DNA of 64,000 nucleotides from Macrosoma leucophasiata (Eukaryota; Arthropoda; Insecta; Lepidoptera; Hedylidae): NCBI GenBank assembly GCA_036365455.1, contig JAWQUS010000017.1:1178001-1242000 (forward strand), read 5' to 3'. The notes under the pieces were generated by a model. That model saw only the letters and a list, made by a program, of their open reading frames with translations. It had not been told where the DNA came from and did no database searches. This document shows positions 1-9,826 of this stretch, one piece after another; position 1 is the first letter of the stretch; each line of letters begins with the position of its first letter. The position numbers and the translations under genes are program-made.

Positions 1-241
1 AAAAAAAAAAAAGTTTTTTTTTTCTTACCATTTTTATTTCTTTCCATTTTTTTTTTTTTTAATTCACTCGCATATGTTATATTAATGATTGAACCTCATT
101 AAAGAACATACACAAGTCCTTTGTTTGTTTTTTTCAGTCCTGAGCACTTATATAAAAGCATTTTTCATTAATTATGGCCCGCTGTTGGAGTTTTTGCTTT
201 ATTTCTGGCCCGACATCATAAAATTTGCCCACCACTGATTT
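1..241. other. A/T-rich flank, nothing recognised
   Basis: Homopolymer A and T runs open the window. No ORF, repeat family or RNA gene could be recognised before the first SINE-C fragment. Confidence 0.5.
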
Positions 242-535
242 AACCGGAACACGATAGTGCTGAACACTACCATTTAGCGGCAGATAAATTAGGTAGGTAG
301 CAAGCTTTAGGGCGTAGGCGGTGGTGCCTACGCCCTAGAGCTCCTACACTGGAACTCTACCACCAGTAAAATGTAGGTAATGTATGGTCTCGTAATAATT
401 ATTCCAGAGACGTAACAACTAATATCTCAAGGGTGGTACCGCATCTGCATTTTGACCTCTGGTCTTTGTTAGGCTGCAGTCATCACTTAACATCAATCTG
501 AACTGCAGGCTTATTTACTTCTACATTATAGTATA
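242..535. mobile_element. Two SINE-C fragments in opposite orientation
   Basis: Bases 242-370 match the 5' half of SINE-C on the minus strand (ACACGATAGTGCTGAACAC through to the ACTGGTGG end). From about 371 the 3' half appears on the plus strand (GCATCTGCATTTTGACC, GGCTGCAGTCATCACTTAAC). The junction joins head to tail in inverted order, so this is either two independent insertions or a rearranged copy. The tail has decayed and no clear poly(A) is left. Confidence 0.7.
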
Positions 536-982
536 ATGCTACATTACATAGAAAATAAACCGTCTGATATTCCCTGATATTCCTTTTATTCAATACAAAT
601 TTAAGTTGATATTGAACGGTAGCACTTTATCGTACTTCATCCCACTTTTTTGCACTCATCGTTAAAATACTTAACCAAACAGCCAAGCAATTAAAATATA
701 ATCGCTTACCATGCTTCAGCGTTTTTCACGAGACGCGCTCGGCGCTTGTTGCGAGTTCTTATACCCACTACGTAATATTGTTTTATATGACTTTACGCTT
801 TCTTCGTATTTTCTTTATAAAATCATTTTCTTTGCTTTGACAATTTGGATATAAGAATAAGAAGAATGTTCAATTCTCGTCTGTTGTCATAAGTAATTTC
901 AAAATAATTGTTTTATATTATTTCGCATTAACACATGCTTGTGAAATATATTTTATTTTAAAGAAAAATGGAAAAAAAAAAT
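536..982. other. Unassigned A/T-rich stretch
   Basis: No coding region or known repeat was recognised in these 447 bases. Confidence 0.4.
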
Positions 983-1057
983 GACTTCAGGCGAGACTCG
1001 AACTCGCGGCCTACTGGGAATCTAGTCCAGCCGCTCTTCCAATTGAGCTACTGAAGC
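983..1057 (-). tRNA. tRNA-like gene or tRNA pseudogene, isotype unclear
   Basis: Read on the minus strand, this folds as a cloverleaf. A 7-bp acceptor stem pairs GCTTCAG (1057-1051) with CTGAAGT (990-984). TA follows at positions 8-9, then a D arm GCTC...GAGC. The T arm is GCGAG-TTCGAGT-CTCGC (1007-991), which contains the B box. Directly downstream on the same strand is a run of about ten T, a proper RNA polymerase III terminator. The anticodon arm is odd: stem GCTGG/CCAGT closes a 9-base loop, ACTAGATTC. A normal 7-base loop would need an A-C mismatch and would read AGA with a pyrimidine at position 37. It may therefore be a pseudogene or a tRNA-derived SINE head rather than a working tRNA. 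Confidence 0.5.
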
Positions 1058-1242
1058 CCTGCCCGATTTGTCAAATCTTTCCTTCACATTTATTGCATTG
1101 CTTTATGGTAGCAGCAGCGCCATCTATTTATTACCAACTCAAACCATCAAATTTTTCTTTCCATTTTTCTTGAAAATAAAATATAATTTCAAAATAATAT
1201 ATTTAATAATTGTACAATGAAACGTTTAATATTCTCACATCA

Positions 1243-1348
1243 GTCATATTTGGTCTCCGTTAATTTGATCATGACATGTGTCCGAATATCACAATAATAT
1301 AAGTCGTATTTGGTCTCCGTTAATTTAATCATGTGTCCGAATATCGCC
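1243..1348. repeat. Two-copy tandem repeat, 60-bp period
   Basis: The phrase TATTTGGTCTCCGTTAATTT begins at 1246 and again at 1306, and TGTCCGAATATC follows in both units. The second unit lacks a few bases (ATGACATG against ATG). No family is recognised. Confidence 0.7.
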
Positions 1349-1371
1349 ATAAGAGTGCCAATGTAAAGACT

Positions 1372-1590
1372 CAAGAGCGTAGGCACCACCGCATTAACTA
1401 ATCTATCTGCCGCTATATAATAGTGTTCAGCATCATCGTGTTTGTTAGACGGTAATATTATTATATGGCTCCGTTATAATTATCACAAACATAGTAACTA
1501 AGGTCTACAGGGTGGCAACACATCTGCATTTGATCTATGGTTTTATGTAGATCACATAAAAAAGCTTGCTTGTTACTTTCATTACATGTT
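1372..1590 (+). mobile_element. SINE-C, degenerate copy
   Basis: GCGTAGGCACCACCGCATTA near the start and GTTCAGCATCATCGTGTT follow the SINE-C order on the plus strand. The tail is shortened and ends GTTACTTTCATTACATG. The copy is well diverged, so it is old. Confidence 0.65.
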
Positions 1591-1683
1591 TTGAAAACAC
1601 TAAGACTGGGTTGCACCAAGATATTGCATTTCACATCCTTCTCTTACTTGAACAGAATTCTGTAGTTAGAGATGGATGTAATT

Positions 1684-1876
1684 TTTTTTTTGACGTGACA
1701 ACGTCTTAAATTAGGTTGCGGCTCGGAGTCACTCATGAAAAAGTGTAACGCCCGGTAACGTAACGATGAGTCACTGAACGAGAGAGAGGCCTGCCGGACC
1801 GGCGAATGCCTTTCTACTGAGAAAAAGATGTTGTCACGTAAAATCTTCGCCCGTAAAACCGACTTTACAGGCAACC
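1684..1876. repeat. Unassigned insert with internal inverted repeat
   Basis: TGACGTGACAACGTCTT near 1690 is mirrored by AGATGTTGTCACGTAA near 1827, giving inverted arms of about 15 bases around a GC-richer core. It interrupts the surrounding MITE. The superfamily was not identified and no transposase is present. Confidence 0.35.
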
Positions 1877-2169
1877 AGTTTTTTTTAATATAATTGAAGT
1901 GCTAAACAAGCATTCACAGCAGTTCACATTGATGTTAAGTGATGTCTGCAGCCTATAGACACCCACACAAACACCAAGGTCAAAATGCAGATGCGTTACC
2001 ACTCTTGAGGCCTAAGGTGTTATGCCTCTGTGCCGGAAATTACAGGGCCGTACATTACCACCTGACCGGAACACGATAGTGCTGAACACTATCATTTAGC
2101 GGCAAGTATATAAGGTAATGCGGTGGTGCCTACGCCCGCGAGCTCCGTCACTGGAGCTCTACGACCAGT
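1877..2169 (-). mobile_element. SINE-C, near full length
   Basis: The poly(A) of the minus strand is seen as the T run at 1879-1886. It is followed in reverse order by the whole family consensus, ending at the ACTGGTGGTAGAGCTCC head (here TACGACCAGTAG). The head carries the hairpin GAGCTCCAGTGACGGAGCTC typical of the family. Confidence 0.8.
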
Positions 2170-2222
2170 AGAAAAATATTACAATAACTTTAACTTTAAC
2201 AAATATCGTGGTGCATTCCAGG

Positions 2223-2539
2223 CTAAGGTTGACTTGTAGATTTTATATCTTTCGCATCAAGTTCACCCCTGGTGCTGTTTCTTGGAAAGAGAGAGACTTT
2301 GGACAATATTGACAATTATTTATCTAAACAAAACCGCAGCTAACAAACAGTGCACAATAAAGTATCACGTTTTTTCTGCTGAGGTTGTTATCGTGATGAT
2401 GTCTAGTGCAGCATCAAATTTAGTGGTAAGTAGTTCTTTCTCTTTTATGAGTTACAAGCATAGAATAAACTTTACGGTTAGTAAGGCTTTTTACATAACC
2501 ATCGTAATACAACTACTTTTTCTTACGTTCACAATAAAA
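2223..2539. other. Unassigned stretch
   Basis: Bases 2282-2605 are open on the plus strand, but the reading runs on into the neighbouring MITE arm and has no recognisable domain. It is not called as a gene. Confidence 0.4.
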
Positions 2540-2838
2540 CATAAAGCAATACGGGCCACCAACCGCCGCCGCGGACCGGAGGGGAGTAGCCATAGCGCTT
2601 ATTAACGATGCAAAACAGTCTGTCATTTTTTGATACACACACACACTACTAAAATCGTCTATTACTACGAAACTCACACCTTAACTTTATCAAAATACAT
2701 AAACAATTTCACGCACACATTTAAACATCTGGCCGACAGGCGTAGGACCATTTGGGCTTGTACTTTGGCAGAGGGGAAAGCCTGCATGTGGCTACTCTCC
2801 TCCGGTCTGCCGCGGCCGATGGCCCGTGTTGCTTTGTT
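2540..2838. mobile_element. hAT-type MITE with ~55 bp GC-rich inverted repeats
   Basis: The left arm contains CGGGCCACC...GCGGACCGGAGGGGAGTAGCCATA. The right arm is its inverted copy, GTGGCTACTC...CCGCGGCCGATGGCCCGTG. A better-preserved copy at 10682-11358 has an exact 8-bp TSD, which supports the hAT assignment. The outermost bases of this copy have drifted (CATAAAGCAA, TTGCTTTGTT) and no clean TSD is visible. Confidence 0.65.
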
Positions 2839-3115
2839 AAAATATAACATGGTTGTAAAAAAAATATGGGTTATATTCAGTAGGCCCTTCGCGTATAGCG
2901 ATATTGTCAGTTGTTATTTTACTATGGGTCTTTTTCTCATCACCGATGATAGTACCTTTCCCTTACAAATTACATTGCCAAACGTACCCAAGAGGGTACG
3001 TGTTACTTGATTACTTCATGTAGTGTCCAGTATAGGGTGAAATAAAGTGTATCCTTTATAGGATTACTCGTGTCTCTCTATCTGGCTGTCTCAGTAATAA
3101 TTTGCTTCGACGTTA

Positions 3116-3660
3116 CGGCCCAAGGGCGGCTACATCTGGAATACTGCTCCCATTTGATGGCGGAAGCCCCCAAATACCAGATTGGTCAACTTGACTCCCT
3201 AAAAAGACGCGCCGCGTTCGTATTGTTAACGATCCAGGACTTACTGACAGGCTCGAACATCTGAGCCTGCGCAGAGACATTGGGATTCTGTGCGTATTGT
3301 ACCGTCTCTAACATGTTGAGTGCTGAACTGTTCGACATGGTACCACCGTCTCTTTTACTACACCGCATTACCAGCCGAAGAGAGAAGTTCCACCCTCACT
3401 GACTGGAAACCTGGCAGTGCTCAACGGTGCGGTTTTCATCTTCGTTTCTGCCCAAAACTTGTAAATTGTGAAGAGAACTTCCCTCTGAAGTGTCCTCGGT
3501 GCTACAATATGGGGTTCGTCAAAAATGGCGTCAAAAGAGTCCTTCAGGGCTGGCAGCGCGTTGGCAACTCCCCTGGTGTTGCAAATGTTCATAGGTGACG
3601 GTGACCACTTTCCATCAGGGGGCCCGTCTGTTTGTCTGTCAACCTAATGATATAAAAAAA
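3116..3660 (+). pseudogene. 3' end of a CR1/Jockey-like LINE, 5' truncated
   Basis: Plus-strand translation gives RLHLEYCSHL, then KYQIGQLDSLKRRA, and further on REKFHPHSLETWQCSTVRFS, with breaks between them. These match, in the same order, the C-terminal reading of the larger LINE at 18062-20068. The 3' end, GGTGACCACTTTCCATCAGGGGGCCCGTCTG followed by ATAAAAAAA, also corresponds to that element's tail. About 545 bp remain. Frameshifts and stops make it non-functional. No TSD was recognised. Confidence 0.75.
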
Positions 3661-3932
3661 CGCGGGTGTCTTGGGTTCGATGCCCGGGTCGTGGGCTGTC
3701 AGAAATAACGGTGTAAAAATCCTTTATCTCTGGATCTATTGGGATTTGTCTATTTTCTGGAAGTTTCCCAGTAGGTACCTGGGAGTTTTGTAATGTGCCC
3801 GGAGATGTCAACAGGCTCGCCACCTATTACATGGGCCAAAAAACGTAACCGGCGAATCATGGGTGTTTGTATGTATTCTTGAATGCATGCATTAACTACC
3901 CCTTCGGGGATTAACGGCGTGAAGTAACGTTT
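3661..3932 (+). mobile_element. SINE-A, tRNA head truncated
   Basis: It starts inside the B-box region (GGGTTCGATGCCCGGGTCG). The family body follows: CCTTTATCTCTGG, TTTTCTGGAAGTTTCCCAGTA, GTAATGTGCCCGGAGATGTC and GCCACCTATTACATGGGCC. The tail hairpin CCCCTTCGGGG and the end GGCGTGAAGTAACGT are present. It abuts the A tail of the LINE fragment upstream. Confidence 0.8.
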
Positions 3933-4954
3933 TTGAAATTCTATTCTACGTTTTATAAAATATACAGTCAAAATAAAACATCAGATACTCGGGAAAAAAT
4001 CCGTTTTTGTTTTTCCAAGCCTATTTCTATGCTCATAAAAGTATTAGGTATCATGTATCACATTGCCTTCACTTCACTCTTTTGACGCCTTTGGCGGCGT
4101 CGTGTGGCGGGTTGCTCACTTCCCTCTAAAATGGTCGAGGAGGGCAACGGCTGTCACATGCGTCATACTCGTGAACGGGTGCTGTTGGTGGGGACTGGTC
4201 TGTTCTGGTTTGCAGGGGCTACATCACATTTAGTAGATAGCAGTTTATTTGCATCTATGCTATGGACGTTGACATTATTTGATTTTTCTCGATAATCTGT
4301 ACTAGATTTAAGCTTTCATTTAAAAGAGCTCTTACTGAGTTTGTTGGGTAGCGGAGTTCTTCTCAGTAGTGACTGCACTTGGAACTCTGCTAAGTGAATA
4401 ACATTGATCTTGACGAATAAGTTTTTCTTTTTCTTCATTTATTATCATTGAAGGAATTGAAAAATATTATGATTATTATGTTTTAACCAAATAGTTTAAA
4501 TTTTAATTTTTAATTTACTATTAATATATGATTTTTCTTTACTATATGTAATGGTTATTCGCTCTAGGTAGTTTATGATTTATTGACGTTTTGAAAGTAT
4601 CTGTAAAGATCTATTCGAAATAAAAATATTTTCTATTCTATTCTATTCTATTCTATTCTACATATCCAGTACCAGCAGACTGGTATTGAGCGTAACGTTA
4701 AAAAATCATATAACTCAAACTGAAGCACTCACCCGAGTGTTGTTACAACGAAAACCGTGCCGTTCAGCACATATTATATCCCTATTGACCTATTTCACCT
4801 ATTGCTTTTTTAATGGAAGCCAGGGGTAGGGTTGGCGATATGAAATAACACTACAATATATGGATACGCTGCGACGACTTGGACATGTGGAAAGAATATT
4901 AAATGAGGGTTGGGGAATATGCTTGACCCTTGGGTTAGCATGACGCAAGTTTCC
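3933..4954. other. Unassigned, with a (TTCTA)n microsatellite
   Basis: Bases 4631-4661 are six units of TTCTA just after AATAAAAATATTTT, as at the tail of a decayed retroposon. At 4856-4925 a short plus-strand reading, LRRLGHVERILNEG, resembles the C-terminus of LINE ORF2 proteins. Neither is enough to assign a family. The ORF at 4104-4295 has no recognised domain. Confidence 0.45.
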
Positions 4955-5089
4955 TTTTTATGTATTGAAGGTGGTAAACAAGCATGCAGCTCACATTGAT
5001 GTTAAGTGATGACTGCAGCCTAACAACGTCTACACAAAAAACAGAGGTCAAAATGCAGATGCGTTGCCACCCCTGAGGCCATAGTGTGA
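4955..5089 (-). mobile_element. SINE-C 3' half
   Basis: From the poly(A) side (TTCCTTTTTATGTATTG) it runs through CAAGCATGCAG and AAAATGCAGATGCGTTGCC. It then stops at the A/T-rich tail of the adjacent SINE-B, so the 5' half is missing. Confidence 0.75.
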
Positions 5090-5314
5090 TAAATAAATAA
5101 ATACATAAATAAAAAATACGCTTACACTCAACAGCCCCACAGTAGGTTAAACCTGTGTCGTGGGTGCCGTTGTACACATACAACACATACGCAAACACCC
5201 AGACCAGAAACAAATATCTGTAGGCCATACAAATATTTGTTCCGGTACGGGGATCGAACCTGCGACCCTCCGAATCAAACGGTGATTTCGCACCGCTGAA
5301 CTAACCGGGTCGTC
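5090..5314 (-). mobile_element. SINE-B, full length
   Basis: The head on the minus strand starts GACGACCCGGTTAGTTCAGC, with B box GGTTCGATCCC. The family body follows: CAAATATTTGTATGGCC, ATATTTGTTTC, GTACAACGGCACCCACGACA and GTGAGTGTAAGCGTATTTT. The tail is an AT-rich (AAAT)n tract at the left. Confidence 0.85.
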
Positions 5315-5334
5315 AAACAAGATGTCAAAAAACA

Positions 5335-5364
5335 AACTTGCATCACAAGGTCGTGATGCAAGTT
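5335..5364. repeat. Perfect 12-bp hairpin
   Basis: AACTTGCATCAC (5335-5346), loop AAGGTC, then GTGATGCAAGTT (5353-5364). It lies exactly between a SINE-B and the poly(T) face of a SINE-C, outside either family's consensus. Confidence 0.8.
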
Positions 5365-5649
5365 TTTTTTTTTACAAAACGAATGTGGCAAGCAAACATG
5401 CAGATCACATTGATGTGTGAGTGATAACTGCAGCCTGTAGACATCCACACAAGGACCAGAGGTCAAAATGCGCGTTGCCACCCCTGACACCTTAGTTGTT
5501 ATGTATCTGTGATAGCTATTACGGGTCCATACATAACCAACTGACCAGAACACGGTAGTGCTGAACACTACCATTAAGCAGTAGATAGATTAGGTAATGC
5601 GGTGGTGCCTACGCCCTCGAGCTTCTACCCTGGAACTCTACCACCAGTG
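5365..5649 (-). mobile_element. SINE-C, full length
   Basis: A T run (the minus-strand poly(A)) at about 5363-5373 is followed by the complete family sequence to the ACTGGTGGTAGAG head. It has moderate divergence, including loss of some bases in the GCAGATGCG segment. Confidence 0.8.
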
Positions 5650-6054
5650 TAAGTGCAGGTTGTTTAATTACATTTTATTTACATTGCAAAATAGAAACCA
5701 TGAGTACCTAGCTGGCAGTGCCGTGTGGTGCGCTTTGGAGAGATTGACCTGATTTTTTTCTCATTTTTTGTTGATCGGTTAAACCTAAGTAAGTGGCGGC
5801 ACTTGTCTACTTCATCAGGCAATCGGAAAGAGCAAATTTCTTTCAGCCTAAATAAAAGGGAGATCCTTGTACGTCGGATTCTCGGATTAGGGCGTTGTGG
5901 GTTGACACATTTGACATGCAAATAGGGCGGTGTTATTATCGCTTTAGTCAATGTTTGTAATAACCGGAATAAAGACATGCGGGTCCTGCTAGGATCGGAG
6001 CGGGGGAGGGGCGCTCCGCCGCAGGATTTCGTACCTCAGAAGGTAAAACATTTT
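5650..6054. other. Unassigned stretch
   Basis: The strand is open in two antiparallel frames (5679-5978), but there is no recognisable domain and no start context. The 3' end turns GC-rich (GGGGGAGGGGCGCTCCGCC). No repeat family is recognised. Confidence 0.4.
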
Positions 6055-6323
6055 ACTGGTGGTTGAGCTCCAGTGATGGAGCTGGCGGGCGTAGGCACCA
6101 TCTCATTACCTAATATACTTGCCGCTAAATGGTTGTGTTCAGCACTGTCATGTTCTGGTAAGGTGGTAATTAATGTACGACCCCGTTATTTCCGGCACAG
6201 AGGCGTAACACCTCAGAAGTGGTTACGCACCTGCATTTTGACCTCTGGTCTTTGTGTGGGTGCAGTCATCACTTAACATCAATATGAACAGCATGCTTGT
6301 TTGCCACTTTAACTCTATAAAAA
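6055..6323 (+). mobile_element. SINE-C, full length
   Basis: The head is ACTGGTGGTTGAGCTCCAGTG and the body runs to GCATGCTTGTTTGCCAC, followed by a short tail, CTCTATAAAAAG. A few bases are lost in the middle. Confidence 0.8.
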
Positions 6324-6711
6324 GTCCATGGTACTTATGATAAAATGGAAAATGAATTGTACGGAACCCTGTGCGGGATTTTTTACTGAAGTATCGTGTC
6401 GCACGTACACGAGTATGTCAATATGTAGAGACACTTTATTTCGTTTATCTAGGAGATAGATAAACACCGCTTCGGGAGTATAAATATTTACTGATGATCG
6501 AATTTTAGTAGTGAAGCTCGAAGGCTTGTCTGTGCAGTACCCGTTAAGAAATCCCTACTAATATTATAAATGTGAAAACAACTCTGTCTGTCTCTCTGTC
6601 TGTTACCTTTTCACGTCCAAACGAGTCAAACCGATTTTGATGAAATTTGATACAGAGATAGAGTTGACTTTGAGAAAGAACATAGGCTACTTTTTGTCTC
6701 CTTTTATTATC

Positions 6712-7275
6712 CCCATCCCCTAAAATAGGGAATGGCAATTTGTATGGAGCATCCTACAATTTTCAAGATAGAAAGTTAAAAGTCGGTATGTGAACTTTTT
6801 GAGTTTAACAAACAATACGTACATCATTTTTTTTTAGAAATCTGCCTCTATCCCTTGAAACCGGGGGATGAAATTTGAAGGTATTGGGCTTTACGGCAGT
6901 ATTCAAGCTGGAAAGCCAAAAATTGGTATGCGGCCTCTTTGTTACTAAAAAAACGTTTACTTGATATTTATTTTTTTTGGAAATCTGCCCCACCCCCTGT
7001 CATAGGGGGTGGCAATTTGTAGGCAGCATTCCACAATTTTCAAGGTAGAAAGTTGAAACTTTGTATGTGGACTCTTTGGGCCTAACAAATAATTTCGAAC
7101 ATAATTTTTTTTGGAAATCTGCCCCACCCTCTATCATACGGGGTGGCAATTTGTAGGGAGCATTCCACAATTTTTGAGGTAGAAAGTTGAATCTTGGTAT
7201 GCGGACTCTTTGAGTCTAACAAATAATTTCATATATAATTTTTTTTTGACATTGCCCCCATCCCCTTATCAGAGG
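6712..7275 (+). repeat. Tandem array of ~125-140 bp units within the Helitron
   Basis: About four units plus a partial fifth repeat these phrases: AAATCTGCC-CCCACCC, GGGGTGGCAATTTGTAG, GCATTCCACAATTTT, GGTAGAAAGTTGAA, TGTGGACTCTTTG and AACAAATAATTTC. The units at about 6980-7114 and 7115-7249 are the most alike. The earlier units are more diverged. Confidence 0.8.
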
Positions 7276-7665
7276 AGGTAAAATTTTGTATTGGATTTTA
7301 GCCAAAAATTGGTGTCTTATAGAGGACTTACCGCAATTTTCTAGGTGGAATAACAGCGAACAGGCTCTTTGGTACAAAAAAAAAGATAAAGCAATATCTT
7401 TAAATAAAACAAATATTAATACTCTTGGCAAAAGATAAGAGGCAGTGTTACCCATTTCCATTGATGGATGGGGTCACAAGTTTTTTAAAACGCGCTAACG
7501 CTGTCTTCTTGATCTGCACATAAGTCGGGGCAGCGGCCGCGCTACCTATGCTCTGAATTATACGGTTGATTCTAAATTGATTATTTCTTTGCTTTTGATT
7601 TTGTAATTGTATACGAAAATGTTATATGAAACTACTGTACCTAAAGACTTAAAATTTGGTACAAG

Positions 7666-8182
7666 CAGTGGCAGATTTACCAGCAGGCTGAGTAGGCTGG
7701 AGCCTAGGGCGGCAAATTTTAAGGGGCGGCAGATTTAGTTCATAATTTTTTTATTTCTATTTACAAAATAACTGTTAAAATTATCAAGATTCAGACCATA
7801 GTTTTCAATGATTCTAACCATAAAACATAAAGTTGGAATTTTATTGATAGAGAATATAATTGATATGATTGTGGACAACTACGATATCAAAATATACGGT
7901 CGGCAAAAATTGAATAGTTTACTGGCGGCAAATGGACGGTTTAGACGACCCGGTTAGTCCAGCGGTGCGAAACCACCGTTTGATTCGAAGGGTCGCGGGT
8001 TCGATCCCCGCACCGGAACAAAGATTTGTATGGCCTACAGATATTTGTTTCGGGTCTGGGTGTTTGTGTATGTGTTGTATGTGTACAACGGCACCCACGA
8101 CACAGGTTTATACCTACTGTGGGGCTGTGAGTGTAAGCGTATTTAAAAAAAAAAAAAAAAAAAAATTGTAACTCCGCCACTG
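7666..8182. mobile_element. hAT-type MITE with 8-bp TSD GGTACAAG
   Basis: The left end is CAGTGGCAGATTTACCAGC and the right end, inverted, is CAGTGGCGGAGTTACAA. GGTACAAG flanks it exactly on both sides (7658-7665 and 8183-8190). An 8-bp TSD with CAGTGGCG ends fits a hAT-derived MITE. Removing it restores continuous Helitron sequence. A SINE-B occupies its right half. Confidence 0.8.
7944..8165 (+). mobile_element. SINE-B inside the hAT MITE
   Basis: The complete tRNA-like head, GACGACCCGGTTAGTCCAGC with GGTTCGATCCC, is present. The full body runs to GAGTGTAAGCGTATTT and a long A tract (8145-8165). Confidence 0.9.
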
Positions 8183-8334
8183 GGTACAAGGGTTCCTTTC
8201 ATGATGTATATGATAAATATAAAGGACTATTTGACAACAGGTATAAACATTTTGGATTACAATAAAAAATTATCTGTGCAGACGAAATGGACAAATTCTG
8301 TCCTAAAAGGGGAAAATGAAGAATGAAGTGGTAA

Positions 8335-8524
8335 TTTTTTTTCATGTAAATGTGAATGTGGCAAGCAAGCATGCAATTCACATTGATGTTAAGTGATGAC
8401 TGCAGCCTATACACACTCTTACAATGACACTTACGCAAAGACCAAGGTCAAAATGCAGATGCGTTACCACGCCTGAGGCCTAAGGTGTTATGCCTCTGTG
8501 TCGGAAATCACAGGGCCGTACCGT
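8335..8524 (-). mobile_element. SINE-C 3' two-thirds inside the Helitron
   Basis: It runs from the T run at 8335-8342 through AAGCAAGCATGCAATTCAC to GGAAATCACAGGGCCGTAC, where it stops. The 5' head is missing, consistent with 5' truncation at retroposition. Confidence 0.8.
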
Positions 8525-8873
8525 TGAAAAATGGAAGTGTACTGTTTGTATGGAATTGAAGTTAAAATTTGTGTGGGATTTTTGGTAGTTTCTAAGTTAG
8601 AGACTTAAAAAGTTATGTTCCAGTCCTTCTGTTAGGAATAAAAAAATAGGTACGTGCTTCAGTATTTTGTCAGAATCACCCCTAAACTTTCAAATATAAG
8701 AAGTTAAAATTAAATAGAGATTTTTTAATTTTTAAGTTATAGACGTGATTAAGTTCTCTATATATAGGTAGGTACGCGACGGGAACCTTGATTAGGACAT
8801 TTCTACGGGATTGTAAAATTTAAAATATTTATAAAACGACATCCACGCGGGCGAAGCCGCGGGCAACAGCTAG

Positions 8874-9110
8874 TCTATCTATATATATAAAAATCAATTG
8901 TTCGTCTCGCTAAAACTCGAGAACGGCTTAACCGATTTGGCTAAAATCGATTTTGAGTGATTTTCGGAAGTCCAGGGAAGGTTTAAAAGATAAAAAAATA
9001 TGAAGAAATTGAAGAGAAAATAGAAAAAACTGCACTAGAAAATAAATAAAAAACTCCCTTCTAAAAAAATAAAAATCCGAATAGACAAAAAACACTAAAA
9101 AGCGAAAAAT
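8874..9110 (+). mobile_element. Second Helitron-type element directly after the first
   Basis: TCTATCTATATATATAAAAA begins immediately after the CTAG of the previous element. The family phrases CTCGCTAAAACTCGAGAACG and GGAAGTCCAGGGAAGG follow, the same as at 43548-43769. The right end is uncertain; I see no clear 3' hairpin. Confidence 0.5.
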
Positions 9111-9335
9111 AAACTCAGATAATTTAATTCTAAGGAAAAAAAACACGTAACCTATTAATTATATGGTAAAATAGCACACACTAGGTATAAGGGCGCCCAC
9201 ACAAAACTGTGGTACGATACGATTCAGTTGACCATACTTTCTTGTCGTTCGAAATCGCATCGCAGCGATTCGCATCGCAAGTTCCTGCGATGCAGTGTCG
9301 CATCACTTCACATCGCAGTTTTGTATGGGCGGGCG

Positions 9336-9396
9336 CGTCAAACCTGTGTTGTGGGTGTCATTGTATACACATAACACAAACACACTAAACACAGTA
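9336..9396 (-). mobile_element. SINE-B fragment
   Basis: AAACCTGTGTTGTGGGTGTC and ACACATAACACAAACACAC correspond to the central part of SINE-B on the minus strand. Head and tail are absent. Confidence 0.5.
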
Positions 9397-9484
9397 AGCA
9401 CCGATAGTGCGGCACTGGTCAAAATTGCAGTATCATATACCTAGGTAGTGTGCGAAAAAGATAACGCTCTACAGAGCCGAAACG

Positions 9485-9537
9485 TTATGGCTACTCCCCT
9501 CCGATTCGCCGCGGCCGGTGGCCCGTGTTGCTCTATG
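9485..9537. mobile_element. Single arm of the GC-rich hAT MITE
   Basis: TATGGCTACTCCCCTCCGAT and GCCGCGGCCGGTGGCCCGTG, ending GCTCTATG, match the right inverted repeat of the MITE at 10682-11358. The rest of the element is missing. Confidence 0.65.
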
Positions 9538-9640
9538 GTTACATGATACAGTTACCGTAACGACCCCATCGTCCAATAGTGGAGGAGAATTCTTCCGTTA
9601 GTGGTCAGTCGAACAAACAATGGCGGTCAAACCATTGAAA

Positions 9641-9826
9641 ATGCTGGCAGTTTGGTAATGTGCCCGAAGATGTCAATAGACTCGCCACCTGTTACATGGG
9701 CCAAAACGTAACCGGCGTATCGTAGGTGTTGTATGTTTGAATGCATGCATTTACCTCTGCCTACCCCTTCGGGGATTACGTCGGATCGGATACGGATACG
9801 GGGGATCGGGCGTGAAGTTACGTTAC
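9641..9826 (+). mobile_element. SINE-A 3' part
   Basis: It runs from CAGTTTGGTAATGTGCCCG to the CCCCTTCGGGG hairpin and GGCGTGAAGTTACGTTAC. A short GGATCGGATACGG expansion sits between hairpin and tail. The head is missing. Confidence 0.75.

Larger units (their letters stand above)
1606..2222. mobile_element. MITE with GGTTGCACCA-type ends, split by insertions
   Basis: The left end reads CTGGGTTGCACCAAGATATT. The right end, reverse complemented, reads CTGGAATGCACCACGATATT, so these are imperfect terminal inverted repeats. The right arm continues as ACTTTAACTTTAACAAATAT. Two later insertions sit inside: an unassigned block (1684-1876) and a SINE-C (1877-2169). A shorter relative lies at 12163-12290. 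Confidence 0.55.
6552..8873 (+). mobile_element. Helitron-type element, 2.3 kb, non-autonomous
   Basis: The 5' end is TCCCTACTAATATTATAAAT preceded by A. The next segment carries the CTGTCTGTCTCTCTGTCTG tract and ATTTTGATGAAATTTGATAC. The 3' end holds the hairpin GCGGGCGAAGCCGCGGGC and ends CTAG (8870-8873) before T. These are hallmarks of lepidopteran Helitrons: 5' TC, 3' hairpin plus CTRR, insertion between A and T, no TSD. A short version with the same ends lies at 17184-17373. No Rep/helicase ORF is present, so it needs a helper. Inside are a tandem repeat block, a hAT MITE and a SINE-C. Confidence 0.8.

Noticed and set aside
4935..5335. Minus-strand ORFs of 62-97 codons here and similar ones at 7932, 15484, 26480, 31033, 33026, 55422, 57140
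   Set aside because: They all translate the SINE-B body (for example YLFLVWVF, CTTAPTTQVYTYCGAV). The repeated peptides come from a non-coding retroposon.
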